Below are positions 46,001-57,900 of a DNA stretch of 64,000 bases, piece by piece; positions within the stretch are counted from its first letter, which is position 1; each line of letters begins with the position of its first letter. Source of the DNA: Solanum dulcamara (lineage: Eukaryota; Streptophyta; Magnoliopsida; Solanales; Solanaceae); contig NC_077246.1 of the NCBI RefSeq assembly GCF_947179165.1, forward strand, positions 69,660,421-69,724,420, written 5' to 3'. The notes beneath the pieces were generated by a model. It was not told the DNA's origin, did no database searches, and saw only the letters and a list, made by a program, of their open reading frames with translations. The position numbers and the translations under genes are program-made.

Positions 46001-47382
46001 AATATTTGAGTGTCTTTGGACCAGACTGTCATTTAGTGCCTTCTCCTTTAATATATGATAGTGTTCAATCTCTACCACAAACTGGAATGGTGAACCAACA
46101 TTCTGGAATGGTGTTTTTATTCCGTGAAGCTTTGCATTTATGGGAAAATGAGTTAATTCTTGTTATTTTGTTTGTCACATGGTTGCATTTCATCCAATTT
46201 TTTTCATGATCAGACATCCAATGTTTGATGTAAGAATGTTTGATCACAAAAATGTTATCTTTTTCAGATGCTAATTTTTTCATGATAAGACATGCAATTC
46301 TACAACAGTGCATTCATATTGATGTGTTGATCTTTGACAAGGAAATTGCTTTACTGTCAAATTTTGGTTTCTCCAGCTTTACCTTGTAATAACAGTAATA
46401 AGTAATCTATTCTAGGTTAATCATGCATTGGTTGAAGAGATACAGAAAATCAATTGGCAACTTATCGATACTGTTGTAGAAATTAGTGACGAAGGTGTTG
46501 ATCCAAGTGCTCTTGCTGCTGCAACAGAGGGTTGTGAAGGCACTACTGTTAAGTTTTCTTTCACTGCCGTTGCGTTGAGTCCAAACTTAAAGGCACTGTA
46601 TGCTTCAGCACAGATGGTGAGATTTTGATCTTCATATACTGAACTTCTGTCATCAACTCCTAATCAAAAAAACAAAAAAAAAAATAAAAAAATTCAGTCA
46701 TCAACTCTTTTACATTTTTTGTTTATTTGGTTGAATGATGGTCTTTTACTTCTGTGCAGTCTCCAATTCAGCCTTTGAGATTGCTCGTTCCAGTTAATTA
46801 TCCAAACTGCTCTCCGATTTTGTTGGACAAATTTCCAGTTGAAGTCAGGTGAGTAAATTCTGTCAGTCTTCTTGATTTAGTTAGTACCGACAGAGAAAGG
46901 GAAGGACAAAATTGATAAGGTCAATTATAGCCCTTGTTATAATAATAGACCTGATTTTATGCCGTATTCGTTATACCTTTTTGATTTGTGAAAAAGGTCT
47001 TACGATTTGAATTCTCTAATGGTCAATCATAAAAGATTTTGTACATGTGCCTTTTGATCTGCGTTAAGATTGTCAACTAAGTTTTGAAGATCACCTTATG
47101 CAGTCTTATAGTCTCCACTTTTAACTCCTAAGTGAATCAGTTAAAAACTTGGTTTCGACTATTTTCTGCTGCAGTAAAGAGTATGAAGATCTATCCATGA
47201 AGGCCAAGTCAAGGTTTAGTGTCTCTCTGCGAAGTCTTTCACAGCCGCTGTCTTTAAAAGACATAGCCAGGACTTGGGATGTTTGTGCTCGTGCTGTAAT
47301 TTCTGACTACGCACAGCAAAGTGGAGGAGGAACCTTCAGCTCAAAGTATGGTTCTTTGGAGAATTGTTCGACAGCAGCATGA
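34029..47382 (+). CDS. MED15A: MED15a-like Mediator tail subunit, copy C (complete)
   Basis: Eleven exons join into 4,041 bases (1,346 aa): 34029-34168, 34965-35076, 38464-38584, 39181-40548, 41102-41172, 42604-42678, 43703-45022, 45112-45447, 46416-46616, 46760-46848, 47175-47382. The length is close to Arabidopsis MED15a. Order of parts: Gly/Ala N-terminus; KIX domain about residues 29-105 ([45 protein letters not shown]); Q-rich region to about 580 with a pure run of eight CAG codons at 39,945-39,968; [13 protein letters not shown] linker; Q/S/P-rich 630-1069; conserved C-terminus 1070-1346 that joins the Mediator tail. Family knowledge: KIX receives activators, and Arabidopsis MED15a supports salicylic acid responses. 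The start at 34,029 is the only ATG giving the plant MDG.NWR N-terminus. Intron 2 is 3.4 kb because of a LINE and SINE pieces. No lesion is seen. Confidence 0.93.
35118..35300 (+). repeat. Tandem repeats in intron 2 of copy C
   Basis: Three to four units of about 65 to 70 bases (GATGTGGGACTCTTGATGCA, AGACCATATAAGGAAACCA) lie head to tail. The same unit is present in copy B at 17,235-17,375 in lower number. Confidence 0.65.
35345..35480. mobile_element. Possible hAT-like fragment in intron 2 of copy C
   Basis: TTAGGGATGGCAACTGGAGC followed by GGTGCGGTTTCAGGGC and AAACCCGCATAAACCTGCAA resembles the ends of Solanaceae hAT-type elements that start TAGGGATGGCAA. No matching far end was found. Confidence 0.35.
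35874..37274 (-). pseudogene. LINE reverse transcriptase C-terminal part
   Basis: The LINE-derived frame carries [54 protein letters not shown] and the zinc-binding C-terminal region ([19 protein letters not shown]). The first 30 or so codons come from the inserted SINE, not from the LINE. It is element coding, not a host gene; the frame is open but lacks the N-terminal two thirds of the protein. Confidence 0.85.
37160..37382 (-). mobile_element. tRNA-derived SINE inserted in the LINE
   Basis: The minus-strand head shows pol III promoter boxes: A box TAGCTCAAGTGGCAAAGG (about 37,345-37,362) and B box GGTTCAAGCCCC (about 37,306-37,317). The tail ends in an A run (T run at 37,168-37,180 on the plus strand). 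TCAGTTTTTTT-like sequence occurs on both sides, the likely target duplication. The insertion breaks the LINE frame into two parts. Confidence 0.75.
38080..38340 (+). mobile_element. Stacked SINE 3' fragments in intron 2 of copy C
   Basis: AAGGTCTGCGTA occurs twice, CACTAGTGGGATTTCACTGG-type tails occur twice, and a third tail (CCAGACCCACTTGTGGGGTT, then ACACTGGATATGTTGTTG) follows. The first tails are specific to copy C; the last is shared with copy B. Confidence 0.65.
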
Positions 47383-47637
47383 TCATAGACTTATGAGGTT
47401 TTCTTCATCTGGCTTCGGCCTTGCTCTCCTGCCGCTACCTCCTATTTACTGATGGTGGCCGCATATTCATCGGCTTCCTGAATTGAAAGCTGAGATTCAT
47501 TTGTATATGCTGGTTGTTATTGGATAAGCTTTTGGTACACCCTTGAGTTGTTTGTACTCAAGTGTGTGGATTTTGCCTTTTGAGGTGTTGTCCTTTCAAA
47601 ACTTAAATGACTATTTTGTGCTGAATATCTATGAACT
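47383..47637 (+). other. Probable 3' UTR of MED15 copy C
   Basis: The sequence is conserved with 8,890-9,146 behind copy A, including TGCTGGTTGTTA, GTTTGTACTCAAGTGTGTGG and TTTTGCCTTTTGAGGTG. The cleavage site is not fixed. Confidence 0.5.
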
Positions 47638-47756
47638 TAGGGCTCATTTGGTACTAGGGATAACTAATGTCGGGATTAATTTTAGGATGAGCTTATCCCA
47701 TGTTTGGTCGGGATAATGAAATTCGAGATAAATTGTTCTCTAACCAAACGTGCCCT
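47638..47756 (+). mobile_element. MITE-like element behind copy C
   Basis: It runs from TTAGGGCTCATTTGGTACTA to CTAACCAAACGTGCCCTTAG, with clearer inverted ends (TTAGGGC.C.TTTGGT against ACCAAACGTGCCCTTAG) than its homologue at 9,147-9,261. Sequences on the far side differ between A and C. Confidence 0.6.
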
Positions 47757-48339
47757 TAGGGAAATTTTAAGGCCGTAATTAATATTGTTTTTGCAAAATA
47801 AGAGAGATAGAAAGAGAGAGTATCAAATGGTTTGATTAAACTTGTTTTGATTTGCAACTTATAAATGGGTGATGTACAAGAATGGACTTGCATACATATA
47901 GTAGAATTTCATGATCTAATATTGGAGAGAAATTAATATCTTAAATTATTAATGTAACAGAAGCAATAGAGTAAACAAGATGAAAGTCACTAGTTTAATT
48001 ATCACTAATTATAGCTAAATCAGATAATCAATTACCTAAGGGTGATAAGACATGATATGACACAATTTCAGCCTACTGAAGATGTGGCCCTACACAGGAG
48101 GGTGTGAAGGGTACTTATCAGGGTAGAAGGTAGTGTAATATCATTTTGCTTATTAGGTTTCGTGTGTTGGCGATTGTACTAGTTATAGTTTTTTTAAAAA
48201 AATAAAATATAATTAATATAACCTAGTATATAGTTTATGGTGTTTCGATTATCACATGATTTTATTGTTGTTTTGGCTCCTCTCTGATAGACTTTTGCAT
48301 TGTTTTCTTGTTATTTGTTATATTCTCTTCATTGCCTCC

Positions 48340-48488
48340 TTCGTCTTTATACCAAGATGTGTTGCACTTGAGCTGATGATCTTTCGAAAACAATTTCTCA
48401 ATCTCTATGAGATAGTGATAAGGTCTGCGTACATTCTAACGTCCTCATATCTCACTTTATGGGATTTTAGTGGGTATGTTGTTGTTGT
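48340..48488 (+). mobile_element. Solanaceae SINE
   Basis: Plus strand: ATCTTTCGAAAACAATTTCT, GATAGTGATAAGGTCTGCGT, TCTCACTTTATGGGATTTTA, GTGGGTATGTTGTTGTTG. The body and tail fit the common family; the head is unclear and the element is diverged. Confidence 0.7.
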
Positions 48489-49220
48489 AAAATCAATCGT
48501 AATCAAGTCCTAAAATTTTCTTTTCGATACTTAGAAAAACTTTATGGGGATGATCACGTATGATTTGAAATTTATAAGTAGTGCATAAAAACTTTTTTTT
48601 TTTGCTTATTCTTCTCTATTTAAATATCAAGTTTTTATCTGCAATATTCAATCATTCACACTTACTTTTGCAATAATTATAATATATTGCCATTACAAGT
48701 TTTATTAAACTTTTTAATTAGTTTAAACTGATTATGATAAATAAAACTTGTAATATTAAAGAATAAGAGAAATACTAAAAGAAATATATATATTTTAAAA
48801 GAAAAAAAATTATATAACTATATTTTATTAATCACCAAAAAAAGTAAATTTACAAAACTTAGCTAAAGCTACCACAAGTAGTTCTAATACACATTTGTCC
48901 AAACAACATCAAAACAATAATTGCGAATGATAAGCACATCTCCTAGGAGAGGGTTTCTTCCATTCTCAATTATTGAACTAATTAACTAAACAACCAACAA
49001 TCAGTCACAAAATCTATATAAGTTATGAATATAATTTCTCTGTCCTTAATTAGAGATTTCGAATTTAAATTCTGAAAATGAAAGAAATTATATCATGAAC
49101 ATCATCCCTCATAAATGGATCCTACCATACGCAAATTCAAATTCATCGAATTCTAATACGAAAATCAGACAACTGATAAGAGATCGGGGAAAAATTTAAT
49201 CAGAATCAATACTAAAAATT

Positions 49221-49460
49221 TAGGGATCGTTTGTTTGGAAACAAGTTATTCCAGGATTAATTATCCTGGGATTAGATATCTTGGAATAAGTTATCCCATC
49301 ATGTATATGAGATAATTTATCTCATCACATCAATAATATAAATGGTGGAATAAGTTATCCTAAATTTGACAACTAAACAATATAACAAAATTTTATTTTT
49401 AAATTATTTTTTATTTTATAACTATTTATTTTTATCTTTCACACCAAACAACCCGTCGTG
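49221..49460. mobile_element. MITE (hAT-like) with TIRs
   Basis: The ends GGGATCGTTTGTTTGG and CCAAACAACCCGTC are inverted copies with few mismatches. The inside repeats GGAATAAGTTATCC and GGATTAATTATCCTGGG, which are partly palindromic. The length of about 240 bases fits a MITE. Confidence 0.55.
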
Positions 49461-50287
49461 GAATAAAACAAGCAACATTCTATGATGGAATTTTGAAAAC
49501 TCAAAATAGTTACAGGACATTTTCTTGGGTAATCATTTTTTTAAAAGAATAATGACACGCAATTCGAAATTTAGTAGTGGATTATAAACTCATTTTCTTA
49601 TCATTATTTAAATATCAAGTTTCTATTTGTGATAAAGGTTTCTGAACATTCCCTTTCTTAATCCAACAACTTTTCTTTAACTAACTTCTTTTATTAGAAA
49701 CATCTTAATGCAAACAATTTAAAGCACAAAAAGAGATTTGACAGTTTGTCTTCTCCATTTTAATATTTTTGGTCATAAATTTAAGATCACAAAATAATAT
49801 CAGATACAAATTATTTTTTGTAAATTCTATTTGTGAATTATATTTAATTTATTATTGTTGTTGTAATGACATACTCAATTTTTTTCATGTATTAATAGAA
49901 AGCTATAATTCATCATCTATTTTTGTCTTCAACTTTTCCTTTTCAAAGCGAATAATATACATCATATTCAAATTTCGAATTTAAATTTAAATTTAAGTTT
50001 TTTCCATATATTAACTACTGCAACTATAACATTCAAATTCAGATTCAACTATTGAAAAAACTTTAATTCATTATCCAATTTTGCCCTCTATTTTTTTCTT
50101 TTTGAAGTCGATAATACGATGTCATAATTCAATCTTGAATTCATTTTTTTCCATATATCAACTACTACTATAACATTCAACTATTAGAAAAGCCTTAATT
50201 TATTGTTCATTTTTTTCTCTATTTTCCCCTATTTCGACGGTATGATACAATATTCTATTCAGATCTCACATTAATTTTTTTTCTATA

Positions 50288-50485
50288 TATGAATTAGAAC
50301 CTATTTGGATAGACTTATTGCTTTTGACTTATAAGTATTGATTTATGGCTTTTAGCTTATTTTTATCTTTTGGCTTAAAAACAAGAGCTCGTAATCACTT
50401 TTTTTAATTTATTCGAACACTCTAAATACACTTATAAACTATTTTGACTTAAAAACATTTTAAATAAATCAATCCAATCAGGCTA
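50288..50485. mobile_element. Degenerate MITE-like unit
   Basis: It begins AACCTATTTGGATAGACTTA and ends AAATCAATCCAATCAGGC, with internal TTTTGGCTTAAAAACAAG and TTTTGACTTAAAAAC motifs. This is similar in style to the better-preserved MITE at 58,488-58,860, but its ends are eroded. Confidence 0.4.
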
Positions 50486-50755
50486 TTACTTTTTCAGTTT
50501 TAATTTATTTATCCTATTTTATTTTATGAATTACTCTCTCGGATCACATTTTTACTAAATATATTATTTATTATTATTACTTTTAAAATTACATACTAAA
50601 TCAAAACAGACAAATTGAAATAGATAAGCTTTAATTCGTTATCCATTTTGGTCCCTTCACTTTTTAGTTTTTCCCTCTTCAGGTCCATTGTTTATTTATT
50701 ATTTTTTCCATTTCCCGCTACATATATAATATAATACTAAAAAAAAACAAAACAA

Positions 50756-50937
50756 TATATAAAGGAGTGTGGTAGAGAGGGAACATTCATCAAATTAACA
50801 AAAGCCAACCATTAAAAGCGGTCTCTATCTTCTGTAATTTTCAATCCTTTTGGTGGTGGCCGTACTCTCTCTCTCTCTCTCTCTCCTCTTTCTCTCTCTT
50901 TCTGCCTTTTCTCTCCATCAGAAAAAAAAAGTTCACT
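50756..50937 (+). promoter_or_regulatory. Core promoter and leader exon of the CNOT4-like gene
   Basis: A TATATAAA box lies at 50,756-50,763, followed by a pyrimidine-rich leader with a CT microsatellite at about 50,866-50,905. The leader exon appears to end at 50,937 before GTAAGTTTTTT, giving a first intron entirely in the 5' UTR (50,938-51,973). The start of transcription, expected near 50,785-50,795, is inferred. Confidence 0.55.
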
Positions 50938-51780
50938 GTAAGTTTTTTGTTTAGTTTTCTGCAAATCTGAGCTTTTCAAAACCCTAACTTTTGAAGAAAT
51001 CCGAAATGTATGTAAGAATTTGTGTTTTTTTTTTGGCTCATTTTTGTGTGGTGTGGAAATGAGAATGATGATATGAATGTACATGTGTGGTTTTTTTAAT
51101 TATATTTGGAAATGAATGTGTGTGAATTATATAACTGGATTTATCAATTGAATGTGTGTGAAAGAAAAGTTCATTGATTTTTTTTGTGCAAATCCGAGAT
51201 TTTCAAAACCCTAACATTTTGAAGAAACCCGAAATGTATGTGAGAATTTGTGTTTTTTTTTAATTTTGTTTTTTTGGCTCATTTTTGTGTGGTGTGGAAA
51301 TGCGAATGATGATATGAATGTACATGTGTGATTTTTTTTTTTATTTTTTTGGAAATGAAAATGTCTGAATTGTATAAATGAATTTATCAATTGAATGCGT
51401 GTGAAAGAAAAGTTTACTGTAAGTTTTTTTTTGTGCAAATCCGAGATTTTCAAAACCCTAACATTTTGAAGAAATCCAAAATGTATGTGGTGTGGAAATG
51501 CAAATGATGATATGAATGTACATGTGTGATTTTTTTTTTTGGAAATGAATGTGTGTAAATTGTATAACTGGATTTATCAATTGAATGCGTTGAATCTATG
51601 TGTGAAAAAATGTTCACTTTTAAAGTTTTTTTTGGTGCAAATCCGAGATTTTCAAAACCCTAACATTTTGAAGAATTCTGAATTGTATGTGAGAATGTCT
51701 TTTGTGTGTGTGTTGTGGAAATGCGGATGATTATATCATTGTGCGTGTTTTGTTTTTGAATTTCTGGAATAGGTTAATGT
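50925..51780 (+). repeat. Tandem repeats of 200-250 bp in the leader intron of the CNOT4-like gene
   Basis: Four units share GCAAATCYGAG, TTTTCAAAACCCTAAC, GGAAATGMRAATGATGATAT, GAATGTACATGTGTG and TGGATTTATCAATTGAATG. The GCAAATC marker recurs at 50,961, 51,188, 51,435 and 51,634. The last unit is partial. Each unit restarts with GTTCACTGTAAGTTTT-like sequence, a copy of the leader donor site. Confidence 0.85.
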
Positions 51781-51977
51781 TGTTTCGAAATTTTCTGATC
51801 TGTTGAGGAAATGTTGGTGAACCTGTAGATTTAGGGTTTTGAAGAATTCATTTTTGTTTTTAATAGATGTACTAGGTTGGAGGAAATGTAGGTGAGAGTA
51901 TTAATGTGTTCTAATGTCATTGTAGTAGAAATAATTGAATTTATTTAAAATTTCTTTTTGGAATTGATTGCAGGGCA

Positions 51978-54900
51978 ATGATGAGCAACGAAGAAGAGAA
52001 AAGGTGTCCACTTTGTGCTGAAGAGATGGACTGGACAGATCAGCAGTTTAAGCCTTGCAAATGTGGTTATCAGGTGTAAATTCTTTTAGCTTTTTTTTTG
52101 TTTCGAATTTTTTATTTGTTTTGGTTGAACTGAAATAATAAAGGGAAATGGGATATAAACTGTTTTATGTTTTTATTTTGATAGATAGTACTACTGGTGT
52201 GGTAGTATTGAATATCTGTTATAATTGAACTGGGATATACTGAAATTTCATTTTTTAAAATTATTTCAATTGAACTATTTTGCTATTATCTGACAATTGT
52301 AGAAGACTTACATTTTTGTGCTAATTTATGTAGCCATTTGTTGAGTCTGGTCCAGATTTCATGTATCTAGTATGCGTCTACAGTCTGCCCGTCTGTGTTT
52401 GTATATTTTCTTTAGAAATCTTGGTTTGCTCAATCCTAGTTTCCTTCTAATTGCAGTTTTTGGTCCAAAACAATTTTTTACTTTAATGTGCTGATGAGAG
52501 AATAGATAACTTTATTACGAGGTTTATTTTGATGTGAACTATTGCTTTAGCTAAGACTAGATTAACGATTAACACATTTTGTGATAACAGGAAATATCTC
52601 CTGTTTAGGTTATAGAATTAGTATACACTGATGCGGTTCTCCAGCCTTATTTGCTTCTAATTGAATTGAATGAAAGTTTAATCCGCATAGTAAATTACAT
52701 GCGATATTAGGCATGAGTTACTATAGTAGTGTTCACATTTCCTTTTCACAAATATGACTGGAATGGTTTAGACTTCAGTGATCATTTGAAAATATTGATG
52801 TATCAACAGACTTAATGTTTGTCAGCTTTGAAGTAGCTCCAGCTCCTAATAGCATTGCATAGCAAACAGTCCCTCACGGAATGGCAACATGCTCTTTCAA
52901 GTTGATTAACATGATAAAAGATTCTTTCATTAAAATATGACGTTTCTTATACTCTGAATGCTATCTTTAATATTTAGAAAACGAGATAGAGTTCAGCTTG
53001 AGAAAGTCTAATAATATACAATTTTTGTTTTTCTTCTTGACAGATATGATATTGAGTTTTTTCCCCAGGACTCAATTGATTTCTAAGATCACTTCCGGTC
53101 CTTGCCTTTTTATTAGTTAGTCCTGGCAGACCCCCCAGCCAGTGTATTTTTCTTTAAATGAGTTTCTTGGTAAAGCGACTTGAAGACTCTTATTGCTATT
53201 TCTATTTTTTTAATTTTTTTTTTGTTGAACTAAGCAAATGTTGATGATTCATATTTAAATTTTGATCCAGTTCAAAATTTCAGCCGTCTAAAGTTAATTG
53301 AAAGAATAATTAGATATATCATTGCTATCACACTTCCTACTAGTTGATGTTGTCATCACTATTAGATTTTGTTGGAATCTTGATAAGACAACTAACTTGG
53401 TAGTATGATATTTAAGGAAGGAATGATAAAATGTAGACTTTCAAATATATCAATTGTTCTCTTTTTGTGGCTTATATTTTACTATTATTACTACAGGTGT
53501 GTCTTTGGTGTTGGCATCACATAATGGACATGGCAGAAAAAGATGAGTCAGAGGGACGATGTCCTGCATGTCGAACAACATACGAAAAGGAGAAAGTTGT
53601 TAGAATGCAAACAAATATTGAGAGGTTTTCTCCCTTGTGACTAATTTACTTTTTTTTAGTATATGGAGATAGAATGTAACAGACAGTTAGTTTCAAACAG
53701 GGAAGGGAACATCAATGCCAATAGGAAAAGCAAACAACAACCAAAGGCAAAGCCAAAAACTAATGAAGTCAAGAAGGATCTCACGAATGTTCGGGTCATT
53801 CAACGTAAAATGGCATATGTGATTGGCCTGCCTATTAGTCATGCAGATGAAGATGTATGGAGTTATTTTCCATATTACGCGTTGCTAATTTCTTTTTGAT
53901 GAAGTAATTGGTTTTGTTAATTCTAAATTTATTGACCCTGTTATTATAGGAAAAATTCTTCTTGTCCATATCTCTACTGATGATTTTTATCTTGAGCAGC
54001 TTTTACAGCAGAAGGAATATTTTGGGCAATATGGAAAAGTTACTAAAATTTCTCTGTCTCGGACAACTGGTGGTGCCATCCAGCAATTTGTTAATGATAC
54101 CTGTAGTGTGTGAGTAATGCTACATGTCTTGGTTATCTTGGCTTATGTAGTTTTTTACTACTGAGAGATTTGCTCTTAAGGGTTCTTTGTTTCCTTAGAT
54201 TCAACTAGTCCAAGTTTTGTCTCATAGGGTGGACTTCATTTTTTATTTTTCTCTGATGTTATTACCTTAATATGTTCCCATTACTTCATCCTGATTGGCC
54301 TTTGTTTGGATCTTATTGCTTGTTAAGGTCAATATTATTTATCTCATGTTGCAATGGTCTAAAGTCTTGGGTTTCTTCCTATTTGTCTTGCAGACAATCT
54401 TTTTTTGTTTTTGTTTTTTGTTTTGCTGAAATTGGGTACACATTCAGTACAGTCTTAGTGATGCTTCATCAATTAAATTATGCTTTAACCTATCAAATTT
54501 CTTTTTGCTGAAAGCTGTTACATTATCCTTACAAATCTTTATACTGACATAAGATGCTAGATTGTAGAATCCTTTCAATTTTAGGTGCTTGTATCCTCAT
54601 CTGCCTTACTTTTCCAGTTAATCCTTGGGATAACAATTAAAATTGGATATGTATGCCGCTTTCTTTATAATTGGTTTTAGCTTGGGATATGTATTTCTAA
54701 ACTCCTGTAGTACTAGAAACTCAAATCACTGAACTTCTCATGAAGAAATTTTCAAATTGAGGTTAAAAGGCGAACCAGATTGTCACAATTTAGACATTGT
54801 GTTTGGGTTGTTAGATATTCCTAAAGCTCATAATGGTTACTTGTTATTCCCTTTTAAATTATTTCAAACAAAATTCAATTAGGATACTGCAAGATGATAA

Positions 54901-57900
54901 CTTTTGATTGTATCATTAGTTGAGACTTGAAAGAGGCGAAACTGGTGGTGTTGGGTGGCCTAGCCATGATACATGATCAGTAAGAGGCTAGAACTACAGA
55001 ATTTATTAAAATACTTGGGTGCTGAAACTGCATGTGGGGGAAAATAGAAGGTTTGATTGAATGTCTCTGTTTGGATTTGTTTTAGTACTAAGGAAGTCAG
55101 AACTGTTTGACTCTTGGTGTATTAAGTTATTCTTCACAGTTTCATATACTTGTGCATTTCTAAAGTGTGCATAATTTGCTGATCAATTTTGGTTTGATTG
55201 CATTTCCCCCCCTCAGGATTGTTGTTCTCATATTTGATCATTTTCTGTTTTTTTGCAGATATATTACATATTCAAAAGAAGAGGAGGCCGTGCGGTGTAT
55301 TCAGTCTGTACATGGTTTTGTCTTGGAAGATAGGTATTTGAGGTAAGCATCCACCCCTTTCTTTTGTTTCCTCAGTCAGTGATGCATACTTTCATTTTTT
55401 TACACTAAAAATGGCCAATGCAGAGCATCATTTGGGACTGCAAAATACTGCCACGCGTGGTTGAGAAACACGGTATGGACCGTGGTCTGTTTATGATTAC
55501 TGTTCTTCCTGCCACTCCCTTTGTGAGAGCTTGTTATAGTTTACCAAACAAATGAATAACCAGTGTTGACATGCTCTTTTTTCTTTTGCGCAGCCTTGCA
55601 GTAATCCTTCGTGTCTATATTTGCATAGCATTGGTGCTGATGAAGATAGCTTTGGTAAAGATGATGTAGCTGCAATTCATACAAGGTATGTAAGATACAA
55701 AACTTCCCTCCGATACTGATGTGCTCCCTCTGATGTGCATATGTGATCTGAGGTTAAAATTGAGAGGGCAGTGTATGACTGCATCGCCTATAATAAATTA
55801 TAGCTGTCTTATTTTTCTAGTGTCCTCTTTTGGGTGGGATAAAACTTTGTGCATAAAAGAAGAATTTAGCTTCTCGGTTTTGCAATACTAACTAAATCTG
55901 TTTCAATCCAATTGGTGTTCCGCAAGCTTTACATGCAGAAACTGGTGTTCCAAGTATATGATTTTGATACTTGGTTGAAAAGAATGATGTTGCACCCAAG
56001 TAGATATCAGTTTGGCCAACTTGGTGCTGAAGGTCTCATTTTACCAATTTCAAAAAAATAAAACTTGGTGCTGAAGGTCGCTTGAATGTCACTCTGCGCA
56101 TGCTAATAACCAGTGACACATTATTGCCTTTTACTGTAACATGCATATATCTTCCTTGAGAATTGATGAAATGCCAACCTGTTTATTTTCTTGGTGAGAT
56201 CATGAAGGGATTTTCTGTTTTGGATAAATAATGAGGAGGTAGTTTGCATTTGCCCCGTTTCCCTTTTCTTAATATATTAGGTAGTGATGGCCCGTGTTAG
56301 CACAGGCCCAATATCGTAAATATGAAATTGCAAATAATAAAAATTAGTACATGTGAGTGACCATCAAATTAGATATAGACAACATCACAGCACATAAACA
56401 AAGCTATTTCTGTTTATAAATGAAATCACTACTATACCCTCAGCTTGGAATTTAAATTCCAGTGAATAAACACATCGAAACTTACAGCTTTTCTATATAA
56501 TATAAATAATTGCCTTGTCTTGGACAGTGACAAGCTTTATTTCTTGTGCTAATTGAATTTTGACTCTTCAGATCTTCAGTGATATTTTTTTTTCAATGTT
56601 GACTCTTCAGATCTTCAATGGTATTTTTTTCAAGGAATGCCTGCAGATTTTGTTCTAGTGACCTCAGAGGTTCCCGAAGTTGATATATTTCTGTAGTTGG
56701 CCTAACTGAAGGGTTTTATGTAATTGTTGCTTTGCATAATAAAATTCTCCTGGGTATAGTCTCAGCATTGGTTTCATTTGTTGGTTATACAGGAATAGAG
56801 TTCAACAAATTGTTGGTGCCACCAGTAATATGATGAACCGCGCAGGAAATGTCTTGCCACCTCCAATTGATGAACTATCTAGTACTGGCTTTACATTGAC
56901 TGAGACATCTAGCATTAGAAATGCAGTAAGTGTAAGAAACCTTGATGTTTAGTTCTGCTTGTGAGTCAATTCCTTTAGCAAAGTATCTAAACATTTAGCT
57001 TCAGTTTCAGCACAAAAGTTGCTGTAGTTTTCTAGGGATTCTTTGGTTTGAACTGCCAACATGTTCACAGAATGCTTTTATGTGATTCAGGATGCATCAA
57101 ACGATACAGTGAATTACAGTAGCTACATGGCTCATGTAATTCCTCATGATAAGGATGGAGACGCTGATGGACCAAACAGAATGACAACTTTTGTTGATAT
57201 TGTTGGACGGTACAATACTTCTGGTGCAGAGAGAGATGGAAATAGCACTGAAGATTGTAGGATTTTGAATTTATCTTCTGACCTATCTTCACTAACCATT
57301 AGCAAAGATAATCATGGTCATGAAACATATCCTGATAAAACTTTGTTCAAAGTTCCATCTTCAAATCACGTTGTCAATCATCCGCGAGGCAACCAAAATT
57401 TTGTTGAATTTTCAGATGAACCTTACAGGGAAGATTATACATCTTTTGACAGTCAAGGACTGAAGGATCCAAATAATATAGATCAAAAGGCTTTTCTTTT
57501 GCCATCCTGTTCTGCTCAATCCACAGAGAACTCTGGTGGTCGTTTATTAGTACATACGCCATGTAGTCTGAGTAGCAATGTAATGGATTATGGAGCTTTA
57601 CATAATCAAGTGGATGAAGCTTCTCTGCCACTTTCATGTGTAAATGCGATATTAAATGAAGGACTTCATGACTTGAAGTTCCAAAGCTCTGTCAAATCTG
57701 ATAGGGTTTACAGAAGTTCTACCTCATTTTCCAATGAAGAAATAGTGGAGCACCTACGGAGGATTGATGGTGATAATTTGACTAATTATCAAGATTCTTC
57801 ATTCAATGCCATAGAAAGCAGTATTATTTCAAATATTATGTCAAAGGACTTGGATTCATGTGATGATTCTATGGCCTTGCGTCGTAGTTTTGTTGGCTCG

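Larger units (their letters stand above)
47757..50730. other. Intergenic stretch with SINE and MITE pieces
   Basis: No gene is supported. It holds a SINE at 48,340-48,488 and MITE-like units at 49,221-49,460 and 50,288-50,485. Around 49,960-50,290 TTTTTTCCATATATYAACTA and TTAATTCATTATCC-type units are repeated three or four times. The rest is AT-rich. Confidence 0.5.

Noticed and set aside
53663..53899. An independent small gene starting at ATG 53,663
   Set aside because: It is exon 3 of the CNOT4-like gene read from an internal ATG; the true exon begins at 53,683 and ends at the donor at 53,854.
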